Assembly: GCF_900111995.1 (NCBI RefSeq)
Contig: NZ_FOKF01000009.1
Coordinates: 81,146 to 145,145, forward strand
Length of the DNA stretch: 64,000 bases
Reading direction: 5' to 3'
Origin: Collimonas sp. OK607
Lineage (GTDB): Bacteria; Pseudomonadota; Gammaproteobacteria; Burkholderiales; Burkholderiaceae_D
The notes under the pieces are model-generated. The model had not been told where the DNA came from. It saw only the letters and a list, made by a program, of their open reading frames with translations, and ran no database searches. Within the stretch, counting starts at the first letter, position 1. Every line of letters begins with the position of its first letter. Shown piece after piece: positions 48,028-57,201 of the stretch. Both the position numbers and the translations under genes were made by a program.

Positions 48028-48122
48028 GCGTTTTTTTCAGCGTTTTTTCCTGAGTTTAAGCCGATACTTTTCAGATCCTTATTCAGATTTTTAACTGACC
48101 TCACCTCATACAAATTGTAGCC

Positions 48123-48938
48123 ATGCTGCTGATACCTGCCATCGACCTCAAAGACGGTCACTGCGTACGCCTGAAACAAGGCGATATGAACCAAGCCACA
48201 GTATTTTCCGATGATCCGGGCGAAATGGCCCGCCATTGGCTGATGCAAGGCGCACGTCGCCTGCATCTGGTCGACCTGAATGGCGCGTTTGCCGGCAAGC
48301 CCAAGAACGAACCGGCGGTCAAAGCCATCATCAAGGCGGTGCGCGAATTCGCCGTGCTCAACGGCATCGAAGAAATCCCGGTGCAGCTGGGTGGCGGCAT
48401 CCGCGACCTCGATACCATCGAACGTTATCTCGACGACGGCTTGAGCTACATCATCATCGGCACCGCTGCGGTCAAGAATCCAGGTTTCCTGCATGATGCC
48501 TGCAGCGCGTTCCCGGGCCAGATCATCGTCGGCCTGGATGCCAAGGATGGCAAGGTAGCCACCGATGGCTGGAGCAAGCTCTCCGGTCACGAAGTGATCG
48601 ACCTGGCCAGGAAATTCGAAGATTACGGTTGCGCATCGATCGTGTATACCGACATCGGCCGCGACGGCATGATGGGCGGCGTCAACATCGAAGCCACCGT
48701 CAAGCTGGCGCAAAGCATGACGATCCCGGTGATCGCTTCCGGCGGCGTCCACAACGTCCACGATGTGGAAGCATTGTGCGCGGTGCAGGATGAAGGCATC
48801 GAGGCGGTGATTTGCGGCCGTTCGATTTATGAAGGCACGCTCGATTTGCGTTCGGCGCAAGAGCGTGCCGACGAGTTGAGCGATGACATGTTCATCGACC
48901 AGGATTTATCGGAGCAGCCCGACGCTGACCAGCCATGA
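48123..48938 (+). CDS. hisA: Phosphoribosylformimino-5-aminoimidazole carboxamide ribotide isomerase
   Basis: A 271-residue TIM barrel: [16 protein letters not shown] with the first catalytic Asp (Asp8), [23 protein letters not shown] and [11 protein letters not shown] with the second catalytic Asp. It catalyses the Amadori isomerisation of ProFAR. The last 25 residues ([20 protein letters not shown]...) are an acidic tail beyond the usual ~245-residue length. It overlaps hisF (ATGA). Confidence 0.96.
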   Translation: MLLIPAIDLKDGHCVRLKQGDMNQATVFSDDPGEMARHWLMQGARRLHLVDLNGAFAGKPKNEPAVKAIIKAVREFAVLNGIEEIPVQLGGGIRDLDTIERYLDDGLSYIIIGTAAVKNPGFLHDACSAFPGQIIVGLDAKDGKVATDGWSKLSGHEVIDLARKFEDYGCASIVYTDIGRDGMMGGVNIEATVKLAQSMTIPVIASGGVHNVHDVEALCAVQDEGIEAVICGRSIYEGTLDLRSAQERADELSDDMFIDQDLSEQPDADQP

Positions 48939-49699
48939 CGCTTGCCAAACGCATCATCCCTTGTCTCGATGTGACCAATGGTCGCGTGGTCAAGGGTGTC
49001 AATTTCCTTGAGCTGCGCGATGCCGGCGATCCGGTCGAAATCGCCCGCCGTTACGACGAGCAGGGCGCGGACGAGCTTACCTTCCTCGACATCACGGCCT
49101 CGTCCGATAATCGTGACCTGATTTTGCCGATTATCGAAGCGGTTGCATCGCAGGTGTTTATTCCGCTGACGGTGGGTGGCGGCGTGCGCGCCGTGGAGGA
49201 CGTGCGTCGTTTGCTGAATGCCGGCGCCGACAAGGTTGGCATCAATACTTCCGCAGTCACCAATCCGCAACTGGTGGCGGATGCCGCCGCCAAGTACGGC
49301 TCGCAATGCATCGTGGTCGCCATCGACGCCAAGCAGGTCGCGCCGGGCAAATGGGAAGTGTTCACCCATGGCGGGCGCAAGGCCACCGGCCTCGATGCCA
49401 TCGAATGGGCGAAAAAGATGGAGCAGCTAGGCGCGGGCGAAATTCTACTGACCAGCATGGACCGCGACGGTACCAAGGTCGGATTCGATCTGGCCCTGAC
49501 CAGCAGCGTCTCCAACGCCGTGACGATCCCGGTGATCGCTTCCGGCGGCGTCGGCGGTTTGCAGGACCTGGCCGACGGCATCAAGATCGGCCGTGCCGAT
49601 GCAGTGCTGGCAGCAAGTATTTTCCATTATGGTCAACATACTGTGCAGGAAGCCAAGCAGTTCATGGCGGCACAGCAGATTCCGATGAGGTTGGCATGA
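48935..49699 (+). CDS. hisF: Imidazole glycerol phosphate synthase cyclase subunit
   Basis: A 254-residue TIM barrel: [21 protein letters not shown] (Asp11 general acid/base), [25 protein letters not shown] and [13 protein letters not shown]. It closes the imidazole ring with ammonia from HisH. It overlaps hisA upstream and hisI downstream by 4 bp each. Confidence 0.97.
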   Translation: MTLAKRIIPCLDVTNGRVVKGVNFLELRDAGDPVEIARRYDEQGADELTFLDITASSDNRDLILPIIEAVASQVFIPLTVGGGVRAVEDVRRLLNAGADKVGINTSAVTNPQLVADAAAKYGSQCIVVAIDAKQVAPGKWEVFTHGGRKATGLDAIEWAKKMEQLGAGEILLTSMDRDGTKVGFDLALTSSVSNAVTIPVIASGGVGGLQDLADGIKIGRADAVLAASIFHYGQHTVQEAKQFMAAQQIPMRLA

Positions 49700-50091
49700 G
49701 TAGCGTGAGCTGGTTAAACAAAGTGAGATGGGATGAACACGGCCTGGTGCCGGTGATCGCCCAGGAACTCGGATCGAACGATGTGCTGATGTTCGCCTGG
49801 ATGAATCGCGACGCTTTGGCGAAGACGGTGGCGCTGGGCGAGGCGGTCTACTGGAGCCGCTCGCGCAAGAAACTGTGGCACAAGGGTGAGGAATCCGGCC
49901 ATGTGCAGAAAGTGCACGAAATCCGCCTCGATTGCGATGAAGACGTGGTGTTGCTGAAAGTGACCCAGGCCGGCGACATTGCCTGCCATACCGGTCGCCA
50001 CTCCTGCTTCTTCCAGAAGCTTGAGAGCGACAGCAATACCTGGGAAGCGGTCGAACCGGTGTTGAAAGAACCGGACGATATCTACAAGTAA
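49696..50091 (+). CDS. hisI: Phosphoribosyl-AMP cyclohydrolase
   Basis: A 131-residue monofunctional cyclohydrolase. Metal-binding residues seen in [10 protein letters not shown] and [11 protein letters not shown] (three Cys for Zn). The frame stays open for 130 codons upstream inside hisF, but the ATG at 49696, overlapping the hisF stop, gives the normal N-terminus [19 protein letters not shown]. It opens the adenine ring of PR-AMP. Confidence 0.96.
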   Translation: MSSVSWLNKVRWDEHGLVPVIAQELGSNDVLMFAWMNRDALAKTVALGEAVYWSRSRKKLWHKGEESGHVQKVHEIRLDCDEDVVLLKVTQAGDIACHTGRHSCFFQKLESDSNTWEAVEPVLKEPDDIYK

Positions 50092-50131
50092 ATTTTGTTT
50101 TGATAAATAAAAAATCGGATCTGAAGCAATC

Positions 50132-50509
50132 ATGAGTGAAACTCTACAGCGCCTGGCTGCGGTCATCGAATCGCGCAAACCGGCAAACGGCGGCGACCCC
50201 GAAACCTCGTACGTCGCGCGCCTGTTCGCCAAGGGTGACGATGCGATTTTGAAAAAAATCGGCGAGGAGGCTACCGAAACCGTGATGGCGGCCAAGGATG
50301 CACGGGTAGACGGCGACGTTTCCCACGTGTTGTACGAATGTGCCGATCTGTGGTTTCACTCGATGATCATGCTGGCCCAGTTCAACCTGACGCCACAAGA
50401 TGTGCTGCAGGAACTGGCGCGGCGCGAAGGCCTGTCTGGCATCGAAGAGAAAGCCAATCGCAAGCTGACGGCGCGCGAACAGCAAGAAACCGACCAGCGC
50501 AAGATCTGA
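50132..50509 (+). CDS. hisE: Phosphoribosyl-ATP pyrophosphatase
   Basis: A 125-residue all-helical MazG-like enzyme: [26 protein letters not shown] and [19 protein letters not shown] hold the acidic Mg2+ ligands. It converts PR-ATP to PR-AMP. It is separate from hisI here, unlike the fused E. coli gene. Confidence 0.96.
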   Translation: MSETLQRLAAVIESRKPANGGDPETSYVARLFAKGDDAILKKIGEEATETVMAAKDARVDGDVSHVLYECADLWFHSMIMLAQFNLTPQDVLQELARREGLSGIEEKANRKLTAREQQETDQRKI

Positions 50510-50554
50510 GTCGTTTGAGGATCGCTCAAGAATCGTTTAATACCCGGAGATAAT

Positions 50555-50929
50555 TTGGAAAATTGTATTTTTTGCAAAATTGCAGCCAAGCAGATTCCCT
50601 CGAAAGCGATCTATGAAGACGATGACCTGATCGCCTTCCACGATATTAATCCGGCCGCGCCGATCCATTTCCTGATCGTGCCCAAGCAGCATATTCCGAC
50701 TCTTGCCGATTGCACTGAGGCACATGCCGCTTTGTTGGGTAAAATGGCGTTGTTGGCGCCGCGTCTGGCGCAGGAACAGGGCTGTGGTTACCAGCCGGGC
50801 GAGCAGGGTGGCGAGGCCACTGGCGGTTACAAGACGATATTCAACGTCGGGCCAGACGGCGGCCAAGAGGTGTACCATTTACATATGCACGTTATTGGCG
50901 GACCAAGGCCGTGGCGTGGCCAACGCTGA
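50555..50929 (+). CDS. Histidine triad (HIT) nucleotide-binding protein
   Basis: A 124-residue HIT protein: CIFCKIAAKQIPSKAIYEDDDLIAFHDINPAAPIHFLIVPKQHI, and the triad HLHMH near the C-terminus. Members hydrolyse adenosine phosphoramidates. The start is a TTG with GGAG 6 bp upstream, which may keep expression low. Its place between hisE and tatA is conserved in Betaproteobacteria. Confidence 0.94.
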   Translation: MENCIFCKIAAKQIPSKAIYEDDDLIAFHDINPAAPIHFLIVPKQHIPTLADCTEAHAALLGKMALLAPRLAQEQGCGYQPGEQGGEATGGYKTIFNVGPDGGQEVYHLHMHVIGGPRPWRGQR

Positions 50930-51038
50930 ACCAGCTGAATCGGGGTTTAGCGGCAAATGCGCTGCACGTGGCTGGTAAGGATTTAACGGTTAATTTGACT
51001 TAGAAGGATCGGACAATTTGTCCGGCAAGGAGAAAAAA

Positions 51039-51248
51039 ATGGGTTCGTTCAGCATTTGGCACTGGTTGATCGTGCTGGTTATCGTCATGTTGGTGTTTGG
51101 CACAAAAAAAATCGGCAATATGGGTTCCGACCTGGGCAAGGCAGTCAAAGGCTTCAAGGACGGCGTCAAGGGCGAAGAAGAAAAACAAGCCGCCGACAAA
51201 GAGGCGATTGACGTTGCAACCAAAGAAAAGGACAAGTCCGGCAACTGA
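51039..51248 (+). CDS. tatA: Sec-independent translocase subunit TatA
   Basis: A 69-residue protein: short N-terminal membrane helix ([20 protein letters not shown]), hinge, amphipathic helix ([15 protein letters not shown]) and an acidic/basic tail. The ATG at 51039 has AAGGAG upstream. TatA multimers form the pore for folded proteins. Confidence 0.95.
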   Translation: MGSFSIWHWLIVLVIVMLVFGTKKIGNMGSDLGKAVKGFKDGVKGEEEKQAADKEAIDVATKEKDKSGN

Positions 51249-51546
51249 TCCATTGCGGCCGGCGCTAGCCTTAAGCCGGCCAGAATGATGTTTGCCGCTC
51301 CTTCCCATAATCCTAGATTCCTCAGTTGATCGCTTACTTTTGTCCGAAAAGCCTGATGAACACATACATACATTCGTTCGATAGGCCTCGCCAAGTGGTT
51401 AAGCAGCGCTACACGCGTGATTGCACACTTTTCCGACCCTCTGGCGTCGTTGCTTCTCCTAGCGGAATACAGTCCGAGTCGTCGTCGCGCCTAGCCAGAG
51501 TGCCGGAAAAATGTACACTCACACGTGTCCAGCTGAGGATTCTAGG

Positions 51547-52044
51547 ATGATCGATATTGGCCTTACTAAACTTGCTCTGATTGGTGTCGTTGCACTGGTT
51601 GTTATCGGGCCGGAAAAATTGCCGACCGTAGCGCGCATGGCGGGCTCTCTGTTCGGCCGCGCGCAACGCTACATCAATGAAGTCAAATCCGAAGTCAGTC
51701 GCGAGATGGAGCTGGATGAATTGCGCAAGATGCAGCAGGAAGTGCAGGAGGCGGCCAGCGATATCGAGCAAAGCATCTCCCGTAGCGTCTCGGATACCAA
51801 GCAGTCGCTGCAATCCGCCTGGGACGATAGTGCTAGCATCAGTACCGCGGACAGCTTCAGTGTCGAGCAGCTGGCCGTCAAGGCCAAGAGTTTTCGCAAG
51901 AAAAAACTGGCGCGTACCAGCGCCATTCCCGCCTGGTACAAACAACAAAGCGGCCAGAAGGCACGTGTCTTGTCCGGTGCCGCACGTGTTGCGAAATATC
52001 GCCCGGCCAGCCAAAACAAGGCTTCCGGTTCATTTTTTTCATGA
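51547..52044 (+). CDS. tatB: Sec-independent translocase subunit TatB
   Basis: A 165-residue protein: membrane helix MIDIGLTKLALIGVVALVVIGPEKLP with the conserved Glu/Pro (PEKLP), then a long charged amphipathic helix. TatB with TatC recognises twin-arginine signals. It is separated from tatA by 298 bp, more than usual; that gap has no clear gene. Confidence 0.95.
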   Translation: MIDIGLTKLALIGVVALVVIGPEKLPTVARMAGSLFGRAQRYINEVKSEVSREMELDELRKMQQEVQEAASDIEQSISRSVSDTKQSLQSAWDDSASISTADSFSVEQLAVKAKSFRKKKLARTSAIPAWYKQQSGQKARVLSGAARVAKYRPASQNKASGSFFS

Positions 52045-52130
52045 TTTCATGCTCGCGGCTCGCAACATTTGTACCCGGGGCTGCAGCTTGAGATCCGCAA
52101 ATTCGCTTGTTTGCCATACACCGTGCTCCC

Positions 52131-52916
52131 ATGACTGAAGAACAGAAAACCAGCGGTTTCGATAAAACCGGCGGCGTCGAAGAGACGTTCATTTCGCATC
52201 TGGTGGAATTGCGCAATCGCATCATGAAGGCGTCGATTGCAGTGATCGTGGTGTTCCTGTGCCTGATGCCTTGGGCTGCCCATATCTACGATTTGCTGGC
52301 AGCGCCGATGCTGGCGGCTTTGCCGGTGGGCAGCAAGATGATTGCTACCGGCGTCATCACGCCGTTCCTTATTCCGGTCAAGGTAACCTTGCTGCTGGCC
52401 TTTGTGATTGCGCTGCCGTGGGTGCTGTACCAGTTGTGGGCGTTTATCGCACCGGGCTTGTATACGCATGAAAAGAAGCTGATCGCACCGCTGGTGATTT
52501 CATCGTCGGCATTGTTTATCACCGGTGTCGCGTTTTGTTATTACCTGGTATTCGGGGTGATCTTCCACTTCATCAACAATTTCGCGCCGAAATCGGTCTC
52601 GGTGGCGCCGGATATCGATAGTTATTTCGATTTTGTGATGACCATGTTCATCGCCTTCGGCATGACTTTTGAAGTGCCTATCGTGGTCATCGTACTGGTG
52701 CGCATGGGCCTGGTTTCAGTGGAAAAGCTGAAATCGATCCGTCCTTACATCATTGTCGGCGCCTTCGTGGTGGCCGCAGTTGTTACGCCACCGGACATCA
52801 TGAGCCAACTGTTGTTGGCCGTGCCTTTATGCCTGTTATTCGAGATCGGCTTGCTGGTGGCGCCGATGTTCGCCAAGGCGACGCAGGCGCCGGCTGAATC
52901 GGAAGAGACTATCTGA
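52131..52916 (+). CDS. tatC: Sec-independent translocase subunit TatC
   Basis: A 261-residue membrane protein with six helices: FISHLVELRNRIMKA at the start and FIAFGMTFEVPIVVIVLVRMG, YIIVGAFVVAAVVTPPDIMSQLLLAVPLCLLFE. The HLxELRxR motif and Glu in FE(V)P are the signal-peptide contact site. I chose the ATG at 52131; a TTG eight codons upstream is unlikely. Confidence 0.95.
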   Translation: MTEEQKTSGFDKTGGVEETFISHLVELRNRIMKASIAVIVVFLCLMPWAAHIYDLLAAPMLAALPVGSKMIATGVITPFLIPVKVTLLLAFVIALPWVLYQLWAFIAPGLYTHEKKLIAPLVISSSALFITGVAFCYYLVFGVIFHFINNFAPKSVSVAPDIDSYFDFVMTMFIAFGMTFEVPIVVIVLVRMGLVSVEKLKSIRPYIIVGAFVVAAVVTPPDIMSQLLLAVPLCLLFEIGLLVAPMFAKATQAPAESEETI

Positions 52917-52979
52917 ATTCATGGAGCGGCCGCCCCGCCGCTCGTGCTTATTTGGCCTGATCGCAGCTTATTCGTCGAC

Positions 52980-53666
52980 CTATTCGGCGATGGGGGTTTT
53001 GACTTGTCGTAACCAGCGGACCAGCGGGTAAGCGTCTTTAAAGCCCGTCACCAACTCTTTCTCCAACGCATCCGATAACATCTTCTTCAACGGCTGCTCT
53101 TTCCAGACGATGAAGTTCTTCAGCTTGATATATTCAATGTGCGGCGAGTCTGCATCAAAGCCTTTAGGCGGGCGCGTCAGTTGCCCCTCGGTCTGCAAGT
53201 CGCCGTAAGCCTCCTTGAATTTCTTGTTTTTCAGCAGTTTGCCAAAGCCGCTTGCATCGGCGATCACTTGCAGGCGAATCGCCCGCAAACGGTCTGCCGG
53301 CGGCATGTATTCGCCACCGGCGATAAGTAGGGTGCCGCCGGCGTCGATATGGAAGTAATAAGCCGGGCCGCCGCCCTGGCTTGGCTTCTTCAGGCCACTG
53401 GCGGTGATGGATGCCGAGAAGTAGGTTTTATACGGGCTTTTGTCGTGCGAGAAGCGCATGTCGCGGTTGATCCGGAAGAGTGCCTTCTTTGGATTGCAAC
53501 CGGCAATCGCCGGATCGAATTTGCTGATCTCGGCGATCAGCCACACTACCAGTTCCAGAAATTCCGCACGCAAGATATCGTAGCGCGGCTTGTTCATGAC
53601 GAACCAGGCCCGGTTGTTATTCTCTGATAGTTCGGCGAGGTATTGCGTCAGATCACGTACGTGCAT
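52980..53666 (-). CDS. DUF2461 (TIGR02453) family protein
   Basis: A 228-residue protein of the DUF2461 family: LTQYLAELSENNNRAWFVMNKPRYDILRAEFLELV at the start, LFRINRDMRFSHDKSPYKTYFSASI in the middle and a GGEYMPP loop. The family is widespread and its function is unknown; it is sometimes next to stress genes. It converges with tatC and lies downstream of the protease gene on the same strand. Confidence 0.88.
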   Translation of the reverse strand: MHVRDLTQYLAELSENNNRAWFVMNKPRYDILRAEFLELVVWLIAEISKFDPAIAGCNPKKALFRINRDMRFSHDKSPYKTYFSASITASGLKKPSQGGGPAYYFHIDAGGTLLIAGGEYMPPADRLRAIRLQVIADASGFGKLLKNKKFKEAYGDLQTEGQLTRPPKGFDADSPHIEYIKLKNFIVWKEQPLKKMLSDALEKELVTGFKDAYPLVRWLRQVKTPIAE

Positions 53667-53718
53667 TACGGGTTTCCTTTGTGCGATTGTGCAATTGCGG
53701 GTGGACAGGATCGCGCAT

Positions 53719-54885
53719 CTATTCTTGAACCCGTTTCATCGGCGGCCGCTTGCCGACCACGGCTTCCACAGTGGTTTCCTGAGCCTTGCGCAATACCGTC
53801 AATTTTGTTTTGCTGCCAGGTTGTAGCTGGGCAATCAGATTGGTCATGTCGTTGCTGTCGGTGATCGGCTTGCCGTCGATCGCTACCAGGATATCGCCCG
53901 GTTTCAAGCCCGCCTTGTCGCCCGGACCATTCTTGATCACACCGGCGATGATGGCGCCGGTGCTTCGGTTCAAGCCAAAGCTTTCTGCCAGTTCCGGTGT
54001 GATGTCCTGCGGTTCGACGCCAATGAAGCCGCGCACCATATGGCCGGTATTGATGATCGATTCCATGACGGTTTTTGCGGTAGTCATAGGTACCGCAAAA
54101 CCGATCCCGAGCGAGCCGCCGGTGCGCGAATAGATGGCGGTATTGATGCCGATCAGGTTGCCGTTGGTGTCAATCAAGGCGCCGCCGGAATTGCCCGGAT
54201 TGATCGCGGCGTCGGTCTGGATGAAGTTTTCAAACTGATTGATGCCGAGATGGCTTCTGCCTAGCGCCGAAATGATCCCCATGGTGACCGTCTGACCGAC
54301 GCCGAACGGATTGCCGATCGCCAGCACGACATCGCCGACGCTGGCCTGGTCGGCACGGCCCAGCGTGACCGCAGGCAGGTTCGGCAAATCGATCTTGATC
54401 ACGGCGAGGTCGGTTTCCGGATCGGTACCCACCACTTTGGCACTGCCAGTGCGGCCATCAGCCAGCGCCACTTCGATTTCATCGGCGGCTTCGACCACAT
54501 GGTTATTGGTCAGGATATAACCCTGCGAACTGACAATGACGCCTGAGCCGAGGCTGGACTGCTTCTCGTCCGCATCGTCGCCGCGATCGCCGAAGAATTT
54601 CCTGAGCAGCGGATCTTCCATCACTTCCGGGCTGACCGGCTTGGCGTCCTTGCTGGTGAAAACATTGACCACTGACGGCATCGCCCGCTGTGCGGCCTGG
54701 CGATAAGAACCCGGCGTCGGCGTTCCCGGCGCGGCTTCTTGCAACGGCACCTTGGAGGTGGCGATGTGCAAGGGCGAGCTGGTCAGAGCGCCGTTTATCC
54801 ATTCTGGCTTCAAGGTCGTTACAATGAACCAGATCGCTAAACCGACGGTGATGGTTTGCGCAAATAACAGCCAGAAGCGTCGCAT
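53719..54885 (-). CDS. DegS/AlgW-like trypsin-type serine protease with one PDZ domain
   Basis: A 388-residue protein anchored by an N-terminal membrane helix (about residues 7-24). The protease domain has His129 (LTNNHVV), Asp159 (ETDLAVIKI) and Ser233 (NPGNSGGAL); one PDZ domain (about 285-375) follows. One PDZ plus an anchor is the DegS/AlgW layout, which senses misfolded outer-membrane proteins in the periplasm and starts the sigma-E cascade. No anti-sigma gene is nearby. It is divergent from the Nif3 gene with a 62-bp gap. Confidence 0.92.
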   Translation of the reverse strand: MRRFWLLFAQTITVGLAIWFIVTTLKPEWINGALTSSPLHIATSKVPLQEAAPGTPTPGSYRQAAQRAMPSVVNVFTSKDAKPVSPEVMEDPLLRKFFGDRGDDADEKQSSLGSGVIVSSQGYILTNNHVVEAADEIEVALADGRTGSAKVVGTDPETDLAVIKIDLPNLPAVTLGRADQASVGDVVLAIGNPFGVGQTVTMGIISALGRSHLGINQFENFIQTDAAINPGNSGGALIDTNGNLIGINTAIYSRTGGSLGIGFAVPMTTAKTVMESIINTGHMVRGFIGVEPQDITPELAESFGLNRSTGAIIAGVIKNGPGDKAGLKPGDILVAIDGKPITDSNDMTNLIAQLQPGSKTKLTVLRKAQETTVEAVVGKRPPMKRVQE

Positions 54886-54947
54886 AGTGAAGTCTTAGGT
54901 TAAGTAGAAAATCGAAAATCGAGGTAAAGAATCGTGAGGCAAAAGCC

Positions 54948-55715
54948 ATGAATCAGAAATCGGTAAATCGCGACGAACTCGCAAAATATCTTGCCGAAGC
55001 ATTAAATATTACACAGTTCCGTGATTATTGCCCAAATGGCTTGCAGGTGGAAGGACGGGCTGAAATCAGGCGCCTGGTGACGGGCGTTACCGCCAGCTAT
55101 GCATTGCTGGAAGCTGCCGTGGCCAATGGCGCAGACGCGATCCTGGTGCATCACGGGTATTTCTGGCGCGGTGAGGACGCGCGTGTCGTTGGTCCTAAGC
55201 ACAAACGCCTGAAATTGCTGTTGGCGCATGACATCAATTTGTTTGCCTATCATTTGCCGCTCGATGCCCACCCGGATTTTGGCAACAACGTGCAATTGGC
55301 GCAGCAATTGGATCTGCTGCCGAATGGCCGCTTCGGCGACGATAACCTGGGCTGGCTGGGAAGCGTGAGCGATCCGCTGGTCCGCACCGTGGGTGATCTG
55401 GCTAACCTGATCGAGCGCCGCCTGCATCGCACGCCGGTCCTGATCGGCGATCCGTCGCAGCAATTAGGGCAGATTGCCTGGTGCACAGGCGCTGCGCAGA
55501 ATTTCCTGGGAGACGCGATTGCCGCCGGGGCCGGGGTATATGTCAGCGGCGAGATTTCCGAGCCGACCGTGCATCTGGCGCGTGAAACCGGCGTGGCTTA
55601 CCTGGCCGCCGGCCATCACGCGACCGAACGCTATGGAGTGCAGGCCCTGGGGCGTCATCTGGCAGAGCGTTTCAGCTTGCAGCATCAATTCATCGATATC
55701 GACAATCCGGTGTAA
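54948..55715 (+). CDS. Nif3-like dinuclear metal center protein
   Basis: A 255-residue Nif3/DUF34 protein: [49 protein letters not shown] (two His metal ligands) and, at the end, [16 protein letters not shown] (His and Glu ligands). Members form hexameric rings with two metals per subunit; the reaction is not settled (GTP cyclohydrolase I-like or nucleotide-repair roles proposed). Placement after the Deg protease is common in Betaproteobacteria. Confidence 0.93.
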   Translation: MNQKSVNRDELAKYLAEALNITQFRDYCPNGLQVEGRAEIRRLVTGVTASYALLEAAVANGADAILVHHGYFWRGEDARVVGPKHKRLKLLLAHDINLFAYHLPLDAHPDFGNNVQLAQQLDLLPNGRFGDDNLGWLGSVSDPLVRTVGDLANLIERRLHRTPVLIGDPSQQLGQIAWCTGAAQNFLGDAIAAGAGVYVSGEISEPTVHLARETGVAYLAAGHHATERYGVQALGRHLAERFSLQHQFIDIDNPV

Positions 55716-55755
55716 TTGCGCGGATTGACCATTGGCTAAGCAGGTAAATCAGAAC

Positions 55756-56142
55756 ATGAGTAAAACAGTCGAAGCAGTGCGTATCGACAAATGGCTATGG
55801 GCGGCGCGGTTTTTCAAGACCCGCACGCTGGCGAGCGATGCCGTCGATAACGGCAAGGTCAGATTGAACGATGAGCGGACCAAGCCCGCGCACAACCTCA
55901 AAATCGGCGATATCCTGGCAATCGACAATGGCGCCAGCGTCTGGGAGGTGACGGTATTACTCTTGAGTGATACCCGCAGCTCGGCGGCAATTGCGCAGAC
56001 GCTTTATCGGGAAACGGAGCAAAGTATGGTGAAGCGCGCAACGCTGGCAGAAGATAGAAGGTATTTCCGTGAGCCGACCATGGAGATTAAAGGGCGGCCA
56101 ACCAAGCGCGACCGCCGTCTGCTGGACAAGACCCAATCTTAG
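55756..56142 (+). CDS. S4-domain RNA-binding protein, Hsp15-like
   Basis: A 128-residue S4-domain protein: VRIDKWLWAARFFKTRTLASDAVDNGKVRLNDERTKPAHNLKIGD, and a basic C-terminal tail (KGRPTKRDRRLLDK). Hsp15 binds stalled 50S subunits carrying nascent chains. The ATG at 55756 gives the usual N-terminus; an earlier frame adds eight residues. It follows the Nif3 gene by 40 bp. Confidence 0.92.
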   Translation: MSKTVEAVRIDKWLWAARFFKTRTLASDAVDNGKVRLNDERTKPAHNLKIGDILAIDNGASVWEVTVLLLSDTRSSAAIAQTLYRETEQSMVKRATLAEDRRYFREPTMEIKGRPTKRDRRLLDKTQS

Positions 56143-56371
56143 TTCCGGCAGGCCTCTGGAAAATCATTATTTGGTGCCATTTTGACATCGCACCTCTGCA
56201 ATTTTCGGGCTAGCTTGGAACTGCCCGGAACGTTTGCAGCTACCAACTCTCTCAGTCGGGCTGTCCCAATAGGCGTCCGACCTGTTTCGAGGGGGTTCTC
56301 GGTAGAACTGCGCCTCTAAGTCGCTGTTTGACATTTCGATTCTGGTGCATAATAGTACGAGCGTTCGCATT

Positions 56372-56410
56372 CTTGTTTGAAAGCTGTTTTTAAAACTGTT
56401 TTCAAACAAG
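56372..56410. promoter_or_regulatory. Perfect 11-bp inverted repeat upstream of the TetR gene; candidate operator
   Basis: The 338-bp gap 56143-56480 has no convincing gene. It holds CTTGTTTGAAA (56372-56382) and TTTCAAACAAG (56400-56410) around a 17-bp T/A-rich spacer, 70 bp before the regulator start. GTTTGAAA/TTTCAAAC half-sites fit the general form of TetR and PsrA-like fatty-acid regulator boxes. Operator function is inferred. Confidence 0.5.
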
Positions 56411-56480
56411 ACGCCGATCGCATTAAGACTCATTAGCCGGGCTCATTTGCCAGACTCAACCAGACAGAGGTAGGACTATC

Positions 56481-57179
56481 GTGGCACATACTGACATGCC
56501 GCCGAAATTCATGCGTAAAGGCGAACTGACGCGCGCAGCGATTCTCGACGTCGCCATCACGCTGGCGAGCCGCGACGGCCTTGAAGGTCTGACGATCGGC
56601 TTGCTGGCCGAAAAAATGAACATGAGCAAATCCGGCGTGTTTGCCCATTTCGGCTCGCGTGAAGACCTGCAGATCGAAGTGGTGAAGCTGTACCACCGTC
56701 AGTTCGAACAGGAAGTATTCTATCCGAGTATCAAGGAAGCACGCGGCTTGCCACGCCTGGAGGCCATGTTTGGACGCTGGATCCGGCAGGTGACGATTGA
56801 AATCGCCTCCGGTTGCATCTATATCAGCGGCGCAGTCGAGTACGACGATCGTCCCGGTGAAATCCGCGAACAACTGGTCTCCATGGTGCGCACCTGGCAG
56901 GACGCTTTGCACCGTTGCACCGTGCAGGCAATCGAAGCCGGTCATCTGCGTGCCGATACCGACGCCGAACAGCTGGTCTATGAAATGTACGGCCTGATCC
57001 TGGGCTTGCATCACGACGCACGTTTTCTGAAAAAGGCTGGCAGCGTGGAGCGCGCTCAAAAAGGCTTTGACCGCCTGATCGACAGTTATCGCGATCCGGC
57101 ATCGCTCCCGACTGCAAAGAAATCCTCACAAACGAATCAAAAAATCGCTGCCAAAACGTCAGCTAGATCAATCCAGTAA
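56481..57179 (+). CDS. TetR/AcrR family regulator of the beta-oxidation operon
   Basis: A 232-residue TetR-type regulator with a GTG start and GAGGTAGG upstream. The HTH is near residues 12-60 (LTRAAILDVAITLASRDGLEGLTIGLLAEKMNMSKSGVFAHFGSREDLQ). The ligand domain has a 'C-terminal TetR' helix pattern common in regulators next to acyl-CoA dehydrogenases. It lies 22 bp upstream of the dehydrogenase gene and is co-directional, so it probably regulates its own operon in response to an acyl-CoA. Confidence 0.9.
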   Translation: MAHTDMPPKFMRKGELTRAAILDVAITLASRDGLEGLTIGLLAEKMNMSKSGVFAHFGSREDLQIEVVKLYHRQFEQEVFYPSIKEARGLPRLEAMFGRWIRQVTIEIASGCIYISGAVEYDDRPGEIREQLVSMVRTWQDALHRCTVQAIEAGHLRADTDAEQLVYEMYGLILGLHHDARFLKKAGSVERAQKGFDRLIDSYRDPASLPTAKKSSQTNQKIAAKTSARSIQ

Positions 57180-57201
57180 ATACAATCATCAGGAGAGCAC
57201 C

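Noticed and set aside
49306..49695. Extended N-terminus of hisI inside hisF
   Set aside because: The extra 130 residues are Arg-rich shadow sequence; the ATG overlapping the hisF stop gives a normal HisI.
51380..51440. tRNA-like stretch GGCCTCGCCAAGTGGTTAAG in the tatA-tatB gap
   Set aside because: The D-loop-like part resembles Ser/Gln tRNAs, but no anticodon arm, T-arm GGTTCGAATC or acceptor pairing could be found.
56167..56433. Minus-strand frame of 88 codons in the Hsp15-TetR gap
   Set aside because: No ribosome site or recognisable domain, and it covers the inverted repeat that more likely is an operator.
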